64,000 nucleotides of DNA from Gluconacetobacter takamatsuzukensis. Its GTDB lineage: Bacteria; Pseudomonadota; Alphaproteobacteria; Acetobacterales; Acetobacteraceae. Below are positions 16,732 through 25,813 of the stretch, piece after piece (within the stretch, counting starts at the first letter, position 1; each line of letters starts with the position of its first letter). The notes beneath the pieces were generated by a model. It had not been told where the DNA came from, searched no databases, and worked only from the letters and a program-made list of their open reading frames with translations. The translations under genes and the position numbers were made by a program. The stretch spans positions 1-64,000 of the forward strand of contig NZ_JABEQK010000003.1 in NCBI RefSeq assembly GCF_014174275.1, given 5' to 3'.

Positions 16732-17316
16732 TCAGTCGCGCAGCGCGGAACTGCGTCCGCCTGCAATCAGCCGGTAATGGGCGCGTCCGTAGCGGACCAG
16801 CAGGTTGACCAGCCCGACGGTGATCAGGATGCAGACCGAAGTCACCGCGGCGCCGCCGCTCAGCAGGCCCAGGCTCAGCAGCCCGGCCTGCAACCGGTCG
16901 CCGGGGAAGCCCGGCAGGTTGGTGATGAGCGCGAAGGGCAGCATCAGGCCGCCGCACAGCGCCACGACGACGCCCCCCACCAGGAAGGCGAACAGCGACC
17001 CCACCAGGCCGAGCAGCACCGGCAGGATCACGAACAGGTCCAGCGCCGCCAGGCCGATCACGCCCACGATCACCCCCAGGGCGGAGGCAAGGCTGCGCTC
17101 GTCCTCCCACCGGCGCAGGCCGGCTTCGGCACGGAGTTCGCGCGCCAGGCGTGCCGGGTCGCCCAGCGCGGTGGCGACGTCGGCATCGCTGCGGCCCGCC
17201 GCGCGCCCGGCATCGAAATGCCCTTCGTAATCGGCGATGATGTCGTCGATGGCCGGTCGCGGCAGCCCCCACAGGCCGCTCCTCAGCCTCCGGAGAAACG
17301 AATCCCGCTCATTCAT
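16732..17316 (-). CDS. DUF1700-family membrane protein
   Basis: This 194-residue protein starts at the ATG at 17316, which overlaps the PadR stop by 4 nt. The cytosolic N-terminal part contains 'IIADYEGHFDAGRAAGRSD' and 'ALGDPARLARELRAE', the DUF1700 signature. Four hydrophobic helices follow. Its partners on either side are PadR and a DUF2807 protein. The role is unknown; the grouping suggests a membrane sensor or anti-regulator controlling envelope output, which is inference. Confidence 0.85.
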   Translation of the reverse strand: MNERDSFLRRLRSGLWGLPRPAIDDIIADYEGHFDAGRAAGRSDADVATALGDPARLARELRAEAGLRRWEDERSLASALGVIVGVIGLAALDLFVILPVLLGLVGSLFAFLVGGVVVALCGGLMLPFALITNLPGFPGDRLQAGLLSLGLLSGGAAVTSVCILITVGLVNLLVRYGRAHYRLIAGGRSSALRD

Positions 17317-17678
17317 GATGTCTTCTCCAGATCCAGGTCCAGAATGGCGGCGACGGCGCGCGTGAAGTCGGTCCACGCCGATTTCTGGTCGTTGAGGTTT
17401 TTTCGGCCGCCTTCGGTCAGGCGATAATATTTTCGCGGGGGGCCGGAGGAGGATTCGACCAGGTAGGTGGAGACCAGCCCGTCCTTCTGCATCCGGCGCA
17501 TCAGGGGGTAGATCGTTCCCTCACCCATATCGATGGCGGCGGACAGGCGGCTGGCAATGTCGTAGCCGTAGGAGTCCGACCGCGCGAGGAGCGCGAGAAC
17601 GCACAGTTCCAGCACCCCTTTCTTGAACTGGACGAGATTGCTGTCCACGACGTCTCGATCCTTGATTGGGTTCCGCAC
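17313..17678 (-). CDS. PadR-family transcriptional regulator
   Basis: This protein of about 121 residues is a winged-helix regulator: 'LELCVLALLARSDSYGYDIA', 'GEGTIYPLMRRMQKDGLVS' and 'GPPRKYYRLTEGG' are the classic PadR motifs. It probably autoregulates the PadR-DUF1700-DUF2807 operon. Two GTG starts are possible: 17678, and 17648, which gives a more typical N-terminus and has AAGGA upstream. No ATG is available. The 4-nt overlap with the DUF1700 start supports co-translation. Confidence 0.9.
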   Translation of the reverse strand: MRNPIKDRDVVDSNLVQFKKGVLELCVLALLARSDSYGYDIASRLSAAIDMGEGTIYPLMRRMQKDGLVSTYLVESSSGPPRKYYRLTEGGRKNLNDQKSAWTDFTRAVAAILDLDLEKTS

Positions 17679-17761
17679 CGCACGGAACCTGTCTATGCAA
17701 GGTAGCCATTATTGGACGGTTCCTTGCAATAGTTTTTTGTGAGATCCGAGAATTCGGGCAC

Positions 17762-17785
17762 AAAAAAAAGCCGGACGAGCCGGCT
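17762..17785 (-). terminator. Rho-independent terminator downstream of surE
   Basis: On the minus strand, AGCCGG pairs with CCGGCT and is followed by a run of eight T. It lies about 75 bp past the surE stop, after an AT-rich stretch (17815-17850). Confidence 0.8.
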
Positions 17786-17860
17786 GGATTTGTTGCGATA
17801 TCGCGAGAGGATATTGTGATAATTATTTATTTTTGAATGATATTTATCTGAATTTTCCGA

Positions 17861-18646
17861 TCAGGATCGCGCCGGGGCCGCGCGCATCCGCCCCAGCACG
17901 CCCTGGTCGGTGCGTTCGAAGCGCAGCGGGGTGATGGAGATCTTTCCGGACAGAACGGCCTCCGTCTCGGTCCCCTCGTCGTCGGTGGTGGAGGAGCGGG
18001 TCAGGCTCAGCCAGTGATAGGCCCCGTTGCGCGGATCGGTGCGTGCCGTGATGGAGGCGCCCCCCAGCAGGCCCGCCCCCTGGCTGGTCAGCACCGGGCC
18101 GCCTGCCTCCGCCGGCGGGCGGTCGGGGAAGTTGATGTTGAGGCAGGCATCGCGCGCCCAGTCGAGCCGCGACATGGCGCGAATAACGGAAGGTGCCAGT
18201 GCCCGCGCCGTCTCCCACCGTACCGGCTGGTCGCGGGTAAAGAGCTGGCTCAGCGCGATCGACGGGATGCCCAGCAGCAGCCCGGTCATGGCCGCCCCCA
18301 CCGTTCCCGAGAACACCGTTTCCATCCCCAGATTGGCGCCGCGATTGACGCCGGACAGGATCAGGTCGGGTGGCTGGTCGGCCATCAGGTGGCGCACGCC
18401 CATCACCACGCAGTCGCCGGGCGTGCCGGAGACGCCGTAGCGTCGCTCTCCCCTTTCGCTGACCCGCAGCGGGTCGTGCAGGCTGAGCGCGTGCGAGGTA
18501 CCGCTCTGGTCCCGTTCGGGCGCCACGACCCAGATTTCGGGCGCCAGGGTCGCCGCGATCTCGACCAGCGTGGCCAGTCCCGGCGCGTCGATGCCGTCAT
18601 CGTTTGTCAGGAGAATCCGCCGCGCGATAAAATCGCCATCCACCAT
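17861..18646 (-). CDS. surE: 5'/3'-nucleotidase SurE
   Basis: This 261-residue metal-dependent nucleoside monophosphatase has the metal-binding 'LLTNDDGIDAPG' (Asp16, Asp17) and the 'SGVNRGANLG' motif. 'GTPGDCVVMGV' is also typical. SurE acts on nucleoside monophosphates in stationary phase and stress. In many proteobacteria it neighbours pcm and serS; here its upstream neighbour is metC, 151 bp away, and it ends in a clear terminator. The start ATG at 18646 is the only good one. Confidence 0.95.
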   Translation of the reverse strand: MVDGDFIARRILLTNDDGIDAPGLATLVEIAATLAPEIWVVAPERDQSGTSHALSLHDPLRVSERGERRYGVSGTPGDCVVMGVRHLMADQPPDLILSGVNRGANLGMETVFSGTVGAAMTGLLLGIPSIALSQLFTRDQPVRWETARALAPSVIRAMSRLDWARDACLNINFPDRPPAEAGGPVLTSQGAGLLGGASITARTDPRNGAYHWLSLTRSSTTDDEGTETEAVLSGKISITPLRFERTDQGVLGRMRAAPARS

Positions 18647-18797
18647 GTCACGTTCCCGGTCGGCGACCGTCGCGCGGGGCGACGATGGCGCATCTGTTGC
18701 CTGTCGGGCCGGGGCGGCCGGTCTCGATCGTGCCGGCCGCCCCGGCCGTCATGCCTGCGTATCACCGCCGCAGCGGCACGAAAACGGGTGCAGCTGG

Positions 18798-20039
18798 TCA
18801 GTCGCCGTACGAGGCCGCGCCCGTCAGCACCTCCAGCCCCGCCGACAGGTCGGCAATCAGGTCCTCGGGATTTTCCAGGCCGATATGCAGGCGGAAGGCG
18901 GGGCCGCAATCGGGCGCGTCGGGCGCGCAGGTGCGGACGACGCCGCCGGTGGTGGGCAGGACCAGGCTTTCATAGCCGCCCCACGAGGCCCCGATCCCGA
19001 ACAGGGTCAGGGAGTCGATCATGGCGACCATCGCCTCCTGACTGTATTCCGGCCGGAACACCACGCCGAACAGGGACGAGGCGCCGCTGAAATCGCGCCG
19101 CCATATCGCGTGGCCCGGGCAGGACGGCAGGGCCGGATGGAGCACGCGCGCGACCTCCGGCCGGTCGGCCAGCCACAGCGCCACGTCGATGGCGCTGCGC
19201 GACTGGCGCTCCAGCCGCGCGCCCATGGTGCGCAGGCCGCGCAGGGTCAGCCAGCAATCGTCCGGGCCGGCCACCTGGCCGAGCTGGATGCAGGTGTCGC
19301 GCAGCACGTGCCAGTCCTGCTCGTCCGCGACCGAGACCGCGCCGATGATGCTGTCCGAATGGCCGGCCGGATATTTGGTCAGCGCCTGCACCGCGATATC
19401 CACCCCGTGATCGAACGGGCGGAAGATGCCCACCCCCCAGGTATTGTCCAGCAGCAGCCGCGCGCCGTGTTCATGCGCGATGTCGGCGATCATGCGGATA
19501 TCCTGCACCTCGAACGTATGGCTGCCGGGGCTTTCGGCGACCACGACCTGGGTATTGGGCCGCATCATCGCCCGCAGCCCCTCGGCGTCGGTCAAGGGGG
19601 GGTAATAGGTGGTCTCCACCCCGAAGCGGCGCAGCACCGTGTTGGCGAAGCGCCGGGTGGGGCCGTAGACCGAATCCGGGATCAGGCAATGGCCGTTCTT
19701 GCCCAGGAAGGCCAGCAGCGGCGTGGTGCAGGCGGCCAGGCCCGACGACACGATCTGGGTATGGCGCGCGCCCTCGACGGCCGCGATCGCGGCTTCCAGC
19801 TCGTGCTGGATCGGTGTGCCCATGGCGCCGTAGATCACCTCGTGATCGTAGCGGCGCGTGCCGTTGCGGTTCATGTCCGCCACGGTCGGGAACAGCACCG
19901 TGGAGCCGCGTGTGGGCGGCTGGTTGACCAGGGTGCCGCGCGCGTCGGGCGGCAGGTCGCGGGCCAGATGGACCAGCAGGGTCCCCATCTCGCGCCATCC
20001 GCGCGAGACCGCATGGTGCATGGATTCGCGGTCGGTCAC
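18798..20039 (-). CDS. metC: Cystathionine beta-lyase (Cys/Met metabolism PLP enzyme)
   Basis: This protein of about 413 residues is a PLP enzyme with Lys222 in 'QALTKYPAGHSDSIIG'. That form of the motif is typical of cystathionine beta-lyase, which makes homocysteine from cystathionine. 'SSGLAACTTPLLAFL' and 'GVGIFRPFDHGVD' are other family landmarks. The GTG at 20039 overlaps the stop of the upstream sulfurtransferase by 4 nt (GTGA); an ATG at 20021 is an alternative. The coupling to a mercaptopyruvate sulfurtransferase suggests a joint role in sulfur amino acid turnover. Confidence 0.9.
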   Translation of the reverse strand: MTDRESMHHAVSRGWREMGTLLVHLARDLPPDARGTLVNQPPTRGSTVLFPTVADMNRNGTRRYDHEVIYGAMGTPIQHELEAAIAAVEGARHTQIVSSGLAACTTPLLAFLGKNGHCLIPDSVYGPTRRFANTVLRRFGVETTYYPPLTDAEGLRAMMRPNTQVVVAESPGSHTFEVQDIRMIADIAHEHGARLLLDNTWGVGIFRPFDHGVDIAVQALTKYPAGHSDSIIGAVSVADEQDWHVLRDTCIQLGQVAGPDDCWLTLRGLRTMGARLERQSRSAIDVALWLADRPEVARVLHPALPSCPGHAIWRRDFSGASSLFGVVFRPEYSQEAMVAMIDSLTLFGIGASWGGYESLVLPTTGGVVRTCAPDAPDCGPAFRLHIGLENPEDLIADLSAGLEVLTGAASYGD

Positions 20040-20923
20040 GAAACGGCGCCCCGTACCGGCCCGGTTTCGACCGGCGCGCCGGGTGTCGCGCCCCATTCGG
20101 CCCACGAGCCGTCATACAGCGCATCGCCCGTGCGGCCGCAGATGGCCAGCCCCAGCGACAGCACCGCCGCCGACACGCCCGAGCCGCAACTGGTGATGAC
20201 CCGCCGGTCGTCGGTTACACCCACCTCGGCAAAGCGCGCATACAAGGATTCGGGCGGCAGGAAGGCGCGGTCTTCGTCCAGCAGCGTGCCGAACGGCAAA
20301 TTGTGCGCGCCGGGCATATGGCCCGACGCCAGGCCCGGTCGGGGCTCGGCCACCGCGCCCGTGAAGCGGCCATGGGCGCGGGCATCGAGGATCAGCCGAT
20401 CGCCGCGCCGTACATGGTCGCGCATGTCGCCCAACCCCATGATCTGCGCGAAGCGCGGTGCCGGGCGGAAGGCGGCGGGCGGCACGGAAGGCGGCGCACC
20501 GGCTTCGACCCGGCCGCCGGCGCGCTGCCAGGCCGGCAGGCCGCCATCCAGCACCTGGACGCGCTCCATCCCGAACAGGCGGGCCAGCCACCATCCCCGC
20601 GCCGCCGAGGCCGCGTTGCCCTGGTCGTAGAAGACCACATGCGCCGCGTCGGACAGGCCCAGCGCGCCCGCCAGCGCCGCGAAGCGCGCCTGGGTCGGGA
20701 TCATGTGCGGCAGGGGGGAGTCCGGGTCGGAAAACTGTTCGATATCGAAGCGGCGGGCGCCCGGCAGGCGAGCGTCGAGGAAACGCTGTGCCGGATCGAA
20801 CGTCTCACCCGGCAGGGCCATCGTGGCGTCGAGCAGGACGAGGTCGGGGGCGGACAGGATTTCCCGCAGCCGGGCGGGCGAGATCAGGGGATGAATGGAC
20901 GCATGCATCGATAGGGGCCCCAT
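20036..20923 (-). CDS. sseA: 3-mercaptopyruvate sulfurtransferase (two-rhodanese-domain)
   Basis: This protein of about 295 residues has two rhodanese domains. The active loop of the second is 'CGSGVSAAV' with Cys246, matching the CG(S/T)GV(T/S)A loop of mercaptopyruvate sulfurtransferases and not the CRxGxR loop of thiosulfate sulfurtransferases. The first domain ends with 'VQVLDGGLPAW' and is probably non-catalytic. The start at 20923 follows GGAA; an ATG at 20908 is equally possible. A much longer frame upstream is spurious. It is coupled to metC by a 4-nt overlap. Confidence 0.9.
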   Translation of the reverse strand: MGPLSMHASIHPLISPARLREILSAPDLVLLDATMALPGETFDPAQRFLDARLPGARRFDIEQFSDPDSPLPHMIPTQARFAALAGALGLSDAAHVVFYDQGNAASAARGWWLARLFGMERVQVLDGGLPAWQRAGGRVEAGAPPSVPPAAFRPAPRFAQIMGLGDMRDHVRRGDRLILDARAHGRFTGAVAEPRPGLASGHMPGAHNLPFGTLLDEDRAFLPPESLYARFAEVGVTDDRRVITSCGSGVSAAVLSLGLAICGRTGDALYDGSWAEWGATPGAPVETGPVRGAVS

Positions 20924-21139
20924 CACGGTTCCATGCTGTTCCGGGCCCCGACGGAGCGGCGGGCCACCCGAAGCACAGATCGTCCTTAGCGGAGCGGCTC
21001 GGTCCCGATCAACCACCGGCAACCATCGGCGTCCCGGCGCCCCGATATGCGGTGCGCGGCCCTTTACCATCCCGGTGCGGTGCCACATCATCCACGGGGG
21101 CCGGATGCGCTCCGGCGTCGCAAGCCATGGCGGGAATGA

Positions 21140-22210
21140 ATGACCGAGCGCATCATGATGGGGCTGTTGCTGGGCGGGGTGGCCTTCGGGTGCGGCGCCA
21201 TCCTCTATCCCTTCATGTCGGCGCTGCTCTGGGCCGCGATCCTGACCTTCGCCACCTGGCCGATCTATGCCCGCCTCCGCCGGAACATGGGGCCCGTGGT
21301 GGGGGCCATCATCATGACGGTGCTGACCACGCTGGTCGTGGTGGTGCCGCTGGTGATCGTGGTCAGCTCCAGCATCGCCGACCTGCCCGGCACGTTCGAG
21401 CGGCTGACCGCCTCGCTGACATCGTTCCACCTGCCCGCGCCCACATGGCTGACGCGCATTCCCCTGATCGGTCCCGACCTGGCGAGCAAATGGACCCAGT
21501 GGGCCACCGACCTGGGCCATGCCGAGCACATGCTGCTGCCCTATGCCGGCAATATCGCGCAATCGATGCTGAGCGGCCTGATGCTGGTGGCCAGCGGCCT
21601 GGTCCATCTGGGCATGGCGCTGTTCATCGCCTTCTTCTTCTGGCTGGGCGGCGAGGCCCTGGGCTCGACCTTCGCGGCCGTCATCCGGCGCATCGCCGGT
21701 GCCTATGCGGACCGGATCATCGGCATCATCGGCCGGACCATCCGCGGCACGGTCTACGGCATCCTGGGTACCGCGATCATCCAGGGTGTGCTGACGGGGC
21801 TTGGCTTCGCCATGACGGGCCTGCCGCAGCCGGTGCTGTTCGGCATGATCACCGCCGGGGTCGCGGTGCTGCCGGTGGGCGCGCCGCTGATCTGGATTCC
21901 GGGGGCGCTGGTGCTGATGCTGACGCATCATCTGTGGCGGGGGATCTGCCTGCTGGCGTTCGGGACCATCGTCATTTCCGGGGCCGACCATGTCATCCGG
22001 CCGATGTTCATCTCACGCGGCGCGCAACTGCCTTACCTGCTGACGGTCCTGGGCGTATTGGGCGGAGTCTGGACCTTCGGCGCGCTGGGGATCTTCCTTG
22101 GCCCGGTGCTGCTGGGCGTCGGCTATACGCTGACGGCCGAATTCGCCGCCAATGCGCCGGCCCGGGCGGGAGAAACCACCCGGATAGAGGAGACCTTCAT
22201 CGAATCATGA
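21140..22210 (+). CDS. AI-2E family transporter (PF01594-type permease)
   Basis: This 356-residue inner-membrane protein has about seven to eight segments and the AI-2E hallmarks 'FMSALLWAAILTFATWPIY' near the N-terminus and 'GVLGGVWTFGALGIFLGPV' near the C-terminus. Members of the family export small molecules or act as Na+/H+ antiporters, so the name does not prove autoinducer transport. Its stop overlaps the ATG of the next gene by 4 nt. It is divergent from sseA across about 216 bp. Confidence 0.88.
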   Translation: MTERIMMGLLLGGVAFGCGAILYPFMSALLWAAILTFATWPIYARLRRNMGPVVGAIIMTVLTTLVVVVPLVIVVSSSIADLPGTFERLTASLTSFHLPAPTWLTRIPLIGPDLASKWTQWATDLGHAEHMLLPYAGNIAQSMLSGLMLVASGLVHLGMALFIAFFFWLGGEALGSTFAAVIRRIAGAYADRIIGIIGRTIRGTVYGILGTAIIQGVLTGLGFAMTGLPQPVLFGMITAGVAVLPVGAPLIWIPGALVLMLTHHLWRGICLLAFGTIVISGADHVIRPMFISRGAQLPYLLTVLGVLGGVWTFGALGIFLGPVLLGVGYTLTAEFAANAPARAGETTRIEETFIES

Positions 22211-22908
22211 GCATCACCCACCCCTCCCCGCTGCTGCCCCCGCGTCCGGGGCAGCGTCCGCGCCCGGCCCACATGCCGGCGCCGATCATCGGGTCGGAAC
22301 GCAAGATCGTCAGCTGGAACCTGCTGCGCCGCGTCGGCGCCACCCCGCGCGACGTGATCCACCTGATCGAGGAGGAACGGCCGGACCTGCTGCTGATGCA
22401 GGAAGCGACCGAGGATTTCGATGCCCTGCCCCACCTGATCGGCGGGTATTACGCCCGCGCGCCGCTGCCCGGCCGCATCCATGGCGTGGCGTGCTGGAGC
22501 CCCGGGCCATTCCGGCGGCCCCCGCTGGCTTGCACCCTGCCCTCCGGCCCGCTGGTGCGCCGGGTCGCGCAGGTGATCGAATGCGCGGCCTTCGGGTTTT
22601 CGGTGGCGAATGTCCATCTGTCGCACGGCCAGATCATGAACCGGCGCCAGTTGCGGCGGCTGGTGCAGATCCTGCCGTCACATGCCGCCGTGCTGGGGGA
22701 TTTCAACCTGGTCGGGCCGACCCTGATGCCGAGTTTCCGCGATGTCGGGCCGCGCGCGCCCACCCACCGGATGGTCGACATGGTGCCGATCCGCATCGAC
22801 CGGTGCCTGGTGCGCGGGTTGATCTGCACCCAGGCGCGGGTGCTGAACCATTACGCATCGGACCATCGCCCCATCGCCGTGCGGCTGGAGCGCTCGGGTC
22901 ACAGATAG
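22207..22908 (+). CDS. Endonuclease/exonuclease/phosphatase family protein
   Basis: This 233-residue EEP-fold hydrolase shows 'IVSWNLLRR', 'LLLMQEATED' (metal-binding Glu), 'VANVHLSHGQ', 'AVLGDFNLVG' and the terminal 'ASDHRPIAV' with the catalytic His. The family covers DNases, sphingomyelinases and lipid phosphodiesterases; the substrate is not determined. Its ATG overlaps the AI-2E stop by 4 nt, and its 3' end overlaps the convergent cardiolipin synthase gene by 10 nt. In related bacteria similar proteins often sit next to cardiolipin synthases, so a lipid role is plausible. Confidence 0.85.
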   Translation: MSITHPSPLLPPRPGQRPRPAHMPAPIIGSERKIVSWNLLRRVGATPRDVIHLIEEERPDLLLMQEATEDFDALPHLIGGYYARAPLPGRIHGVACWSPGPFRRPPLACTLPSGPLVRRVAQVIECAAFGFSVANVHLSHGQIMNRRQLRRLVQILPSHAAVLGDFNLVGPTLMPSFRDVGPRAPTHRMVDMVPIRIDRCLVRGLICTQARVLNHYASDHRPIAVRLERSGHR

Positions 22909-24317
22909 GGCAGCAGCAGCCGCGCCGCCGCATCGCGCAGGCGGGTCGGCAGCCTGCGGCGGTCCAGGTCGTAATGGGTCAGGCGGTCCTGACGGTGGGC
23001 GACGATGAAATCGTCGATCCGCGCCGCCAGCGCGTCGTCGTACGCTTCCAGATTGATTTCGAAATTCAGGCGTAGGCTGCGGACGTCGAGGTTGGAACTG
23101 CCGACGCAGGTCCAGTGCCGGTCTACCACCATCAGCTTGGAATGGTTGAAGGGCGGCCTTGCCTGCCACACCCGACAGCCGGAATCGAGAAAGCGCGGCA
23201 GGTTGGCCGAGCGCGCCCAGTCGATCAGTGTGTGGTTGCTGTGGCGCGGCACGATGATGTCGACCTCGATCCCGCGCAGGGCCGCCAGCGCCAGTTCGCT
23301 CAGGAACCGTTCCCCCGGCAGGAAATATGGCGTCATCAGCCGCACCGACTGCCGGGCCAGGGTGATGGCCTGGAGCATGGTGTATTCGATCTTCTCCAGG
23401 TCAGAATCCGGCCCCGCCGTCACGATCCGCGCCAGCGTCTCGCCCTGCGCGGTCACGTCGGGGAAGATCGAGGCCGGCGGCAGGTCCTCGCCCCAGGCGA
23501 AGGACCAGTCCCGCGCGAAAGCTTCGGTCAGCTGATGGACGATCGGCCCTTCCAGCTGGAAATGCGTGTCGGCCACCGGGTGGCGCGGGTGGGTCGCCAT
23601 CAGGTTTTCCACCCCGATATTCAGACCGCCCATGAAGCCCAGATGGCCATCCACCACCAGGATCTTCTTGTGGTTGCGCATGTTGATGAAGGGCATGCGC
23701 CACGGCAGCATCGAATGCATGAACCGGGCCACCGGCACCCCGGCCCGGCGCAGCGCGGCCGCGACCGGGCAGCGGAAATAGCCGCTGCCGATGCCGTCGA
23801 CCAGCACCCGCACCGCGATGCCGCGCCGATGGGCCTGGATCAGCGCCGCCAGGAATCGCTCGCCGGCCGCGTCGCCGCGAAAGATGTAGGAACAGAGCAG
23901 CACGCTGCTGGTGGCCCCCTCGATCGCCGCCAGCATCTGCGGATAGACTTCATCGCCGTTATGCAGCATTTCGACCCGGTTGCCGCCCATCAGCGGGCGG
24001 CCGGTCAGCTTGCCGACCATATGGGCCAGCGGGGCGAACCCGCCCTCCTCGGCGCGCTTCCAGCGCGACGAGAGCGTGCGGCTGTGCCACGAGGCGCGGC
24101 CGATCAGCTTGCGGGCGCGCCGATGGACGCGGTTGATGCCGAACATCGCGTACAGGGTTCCGCCGGTGAACGGCATCAGGACGGTAATGCCGATCCACCC
24201 GATGGCGGCGCCCACGTCCTTCTTGTGCAGCAGCACATGCCCCGTCACGAAGACCGCGATCGCCACCCGGCACAAGAACACCAGCGCAAGAACGGTTTGC
24301 CAGTACACGATCAGCAT
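22899..24317 (-). CDS. cls: Cardiolipin synthase (two PLD/HKD motifs)
   Basis: This 472-residue protein has two N-terminal membrane segments (about residues 5-30 and 37-60) and two phospholipase-D catalytic motifs, 'HKKILVVD' (216-223) and 'HSKLMVVD' (392-399). Each is followed by the 'GG/GSSNxx' pattern. It joins two phosphatidylglycerol molecules, or uses other phosphatidyl donors, to make cardiolipin in the inner membrane. Length and architecture match ClsA-type enzymes. It is convergent with the EEP-family gene. Confidence 0.93.
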   Translation of the reverse strand: MLIVYWQTVLALVFLCRVAIAVFVTGHVLLHKKDVGAAIGWIGITVLMPFTGGTLYAMFGINRVHRRARKLIGRASWHSRTLSSRWKRAEEGGFAPLAHMVGKLTGRPLMGGNRVEMLHNGDEVYPQMLAAIEGATSSVLLCSYIFRGDAAGERFLAALIQAHRRGIAVRVLVDGIGSGYFRCPVAAALRRAGVPVARFMHSMLPWRMPFINMRNHKKILVVDGHLGFMGGLNIGVENLMATHPRHPVADTHFQLEGPIVHQLTEAFARDWSFAWGEDLPPASIFPDVTAQGETLARIVTAGPDSDLEKIEYTMLQAITLARQSVRLMTPYFLPGERFLSELALAALRGIEVDIIVPRHSNHTLIDWARSANLPRFLDSGCRVWQARPPFNHSKLMVVDRHWTCVGSSNLDVRSLRLNFEINLEAYDDALAARIDDFIVAHRQDRLTHYDLDRRRLPTRLRDAAARLLLPYL

Positions 24318-24414
24318 GCGTCAGCTCGATTCATGATGATGGGCGGCGGCATTGTCGAATCGGGCGCTGCGGGGCACTGTTCGAACCGGCGCGACAGAAG
24401 GGTCAGGGTAATCG

Positions 24415-24834
24415 ATGGTGCAGCCGGAATGGGGCAAGGATCAACTCTCGGCCGGATTGCGCGCCCGACGGCAGGTGCGCGGTGCCGCATCGCACGCGCG
24501 GGGCCTGCATGCCGAACAGGCGGCCATGGCGTGGCTGCTGCAGGGTGGATGGACGATCCTGGGCCATCGGGCCCGCACCCGCTGGGGTGAGATCGACCTG
24601 GTCGCCCGGCGGGACGATCTGCTGGCATTCTGCGAGGTCAAATGCCGCCCCTCCTACGCCGAGGCGGCGGAAAGCCTGACCCGTCACCAGATGCGTCGGC
24701 TGGCGAACGCGGCCACGGCGCTGTGCGCCCGGCACCCCGACTGGCTGTGCGGGCAGATGCGCTTCGATGTGCTGCTGGTCACGGCGGACGGGGCCGTACA
24801 CCACATTCCCGATGCCTTCAGGCCGGAAGCATAG
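24415..24834 (+). CDS. YraN family protein (UPF0102)
   Basis: This 139-residue protein has the YraN/UPF0102 signature '[18 protein letters not shown]' then '[22 protein letters not shown]', a PD-(D/E)xK nuclease-like core. '[15 protein letters not shown]' follows. Function in the family is not firmly established, although it usually sits by rsmI and lpoA; here it is isolated and divergent from cls. The N-terminal 25 residues before the motif are longer than in many relatives. Confidence 0.9.
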   Translation: MVQPEWGKDQLSAGLRARRQVRGAASHARGLHAEQAAMAWLLQGGWTILGHRARTRWGEIDLVARRDDLLAFCEVKCRPSYAEAAESLTRHQMRRLANAATALCARHPDWLCGQMRFDVLLVTADGAVHHIPDAFRPEA

Positions 24835-24857
24835 CTGCCGGGCGGTCGTGGCGCGGA

Positions 24858-25196
24858 TCAGGTGCGCTGGCGCCCCTTGTGGGCGGCATGCCGGGCGGAC
24901 GGCACGGCATGCGGATGATAGACGGCATTACGCACCAGCCCGCGCGAGCGGACGGTGGCCCGGGCCGAATGGGTGTAGCTGATCGACGCCACATGAACGG
25001 GGCGCGTATCGTGACGGTAGGCAACATGGCGGACCGGGACCGGGGCCGGGACCGCGGTCAGGGCATCGAGGGTCAACCGTCCGGCTTCGTCATTCGTGAC
25101 CACATGGGCCTGTGCGCCGTGAGGAGTGGCAGCCAGCAGGAACATCCCGGTTCCAAGTGCGTAGAACGCGGTCTTCCTGAACAGAGCCTCGAACAT
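24858..25196 (-). CDS. Small secreted hypothetical protein
   Basis: This 112-residue protein has a convincing signal peptide: basic start, hydrophobic 'ALGTGMFLLAATPHGAQA', then a likely cut after AQA at about residue 30. The mature part is rich in His, Arg, Val and Ala, with no domain I recognise. GAGGTG precedes the ATG at 25196 at good spacing. It may be periplasmic. It is monocistronic, between YraN and the grxD terminator. Confidence 0.6.
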   Translation of the reverse strand: MFEALFRKTAFYALGTGMFLLAATPHGAQAHVVTNDEAGRLTLDALTAVPAPVPVRHVAYRHDTRPVHVASISYTHSARATVRSRGLVRNAVYHPHAVPSARHAAHKGRQRT

Positions 25197-25278
25197 CCAT
25201 CACCTCATACCAACCCGATCGAGGGAGGCTAGACGAAAGCCGGGGCGCGCGACAAGAGAAAGGGCGTGTGTCCAGTAT

Positions 25279-25310
25279 AAAAAACGGGCCGGTCGAGGCG
25301 ACCGGCCCGT
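25279..25310 (-). terminator. Rho-independent terminator downstream of grxD
   Basis: On the minus strand a 12-bp GC-rich perfect stem (ACGGGCCGGTCG with CGACCGGCCCGT, loop CCT) is followed by a T-rich tail. It lies about 25 bp past the grxD stop and ends the purine/bolA/grxD gene string. Confidence 0.9.
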
Positions 25311-25335
25311 TCTTCGGATCGAAAGGCGGGAGAGG

Positions 25336-25671
25336 TCAGGCCGAGGCCGACACGATCCCCTTTTCCTCGAACAGCTTTTCCAGTTCGCCGGTCTGGAACA
25401 TTTCGGTCACGATATCGCAGCCGCCGACGAATTCGCCCTTCACGTAGAGCTGCGGCACGGTCGGCCAGTTCGTGAAATCCTTGATCCCCTGGCGCAGTTC
25501 CGCATCTTCCAGCACGTTGGCGGTCTGGAACGGAACGCCGGTGTGATTGAGGATCTGCACCACGCGGGCCGAGAACCCGCATTGCGGGAACAGGGCGGAC
25601 CCTTTCATGTACAGCATGACCGGGTTGGTATCGATATCGTTCTGGATACGCTGCGCGATGGTTTCAGCCAT
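25336..25671 (-). CDS. grxD: Monothiol glutaredoxin Grx4/GrxD
   Basis: This 111-residue glutaredoxin has the monothiol CGFS site (Cys31) inside '[18 protein letters not shown]', plus '[19 protein letters not shown]', the glutathione-binding region. Such proteins carry [2Fe-2S] clusters and form complexes with BolA proteins, one of which is encoded immediately upstream. The start ATG at 25671 is given by the family N-terminus; the longer open frame upstream crosses the intergenic gap. It is followed by a strong terminator. Confidence 0.95.
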   Translation of the reverse strand: MAETIAQRIQNDIDTNPVMLYMKGSALFPQCGFSARVVQILNHTGVPFQTANVLEDAELRQGIKDFTNWPTVPQLYVKGEFVGGCDIVTEMFQTGELEKLFEEKGIVSASA

Positions 25672-25813
25672 TTTGTTCGTCCTGTGCAAAAGGCGGCCGG
25701 GGGCGGCCGGATAATGGGGAACGTCTGGGAGACTGACCGGAAAGCGTGGCCGGCGGAAGCGCCGAAAATGCGCGGAGGACACGCCCCCGGCGCACATATT
25801 TCCGGTCAGGGTC

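Noticed and set aside
20924-21991. A long N-terminal extension of the sulfurtransferase frame
   Set aside because: It overlaps the AI-2E transporter gene on the other strand, is His/Gln/Arg-rich, and the rhodanese family N-terminus begins at 20923.
21140-22210. Dedicated autoinducer-2 exporter
   Set aside because: No luxS or other quorum-sensing gene is near; the family is functionally broad.
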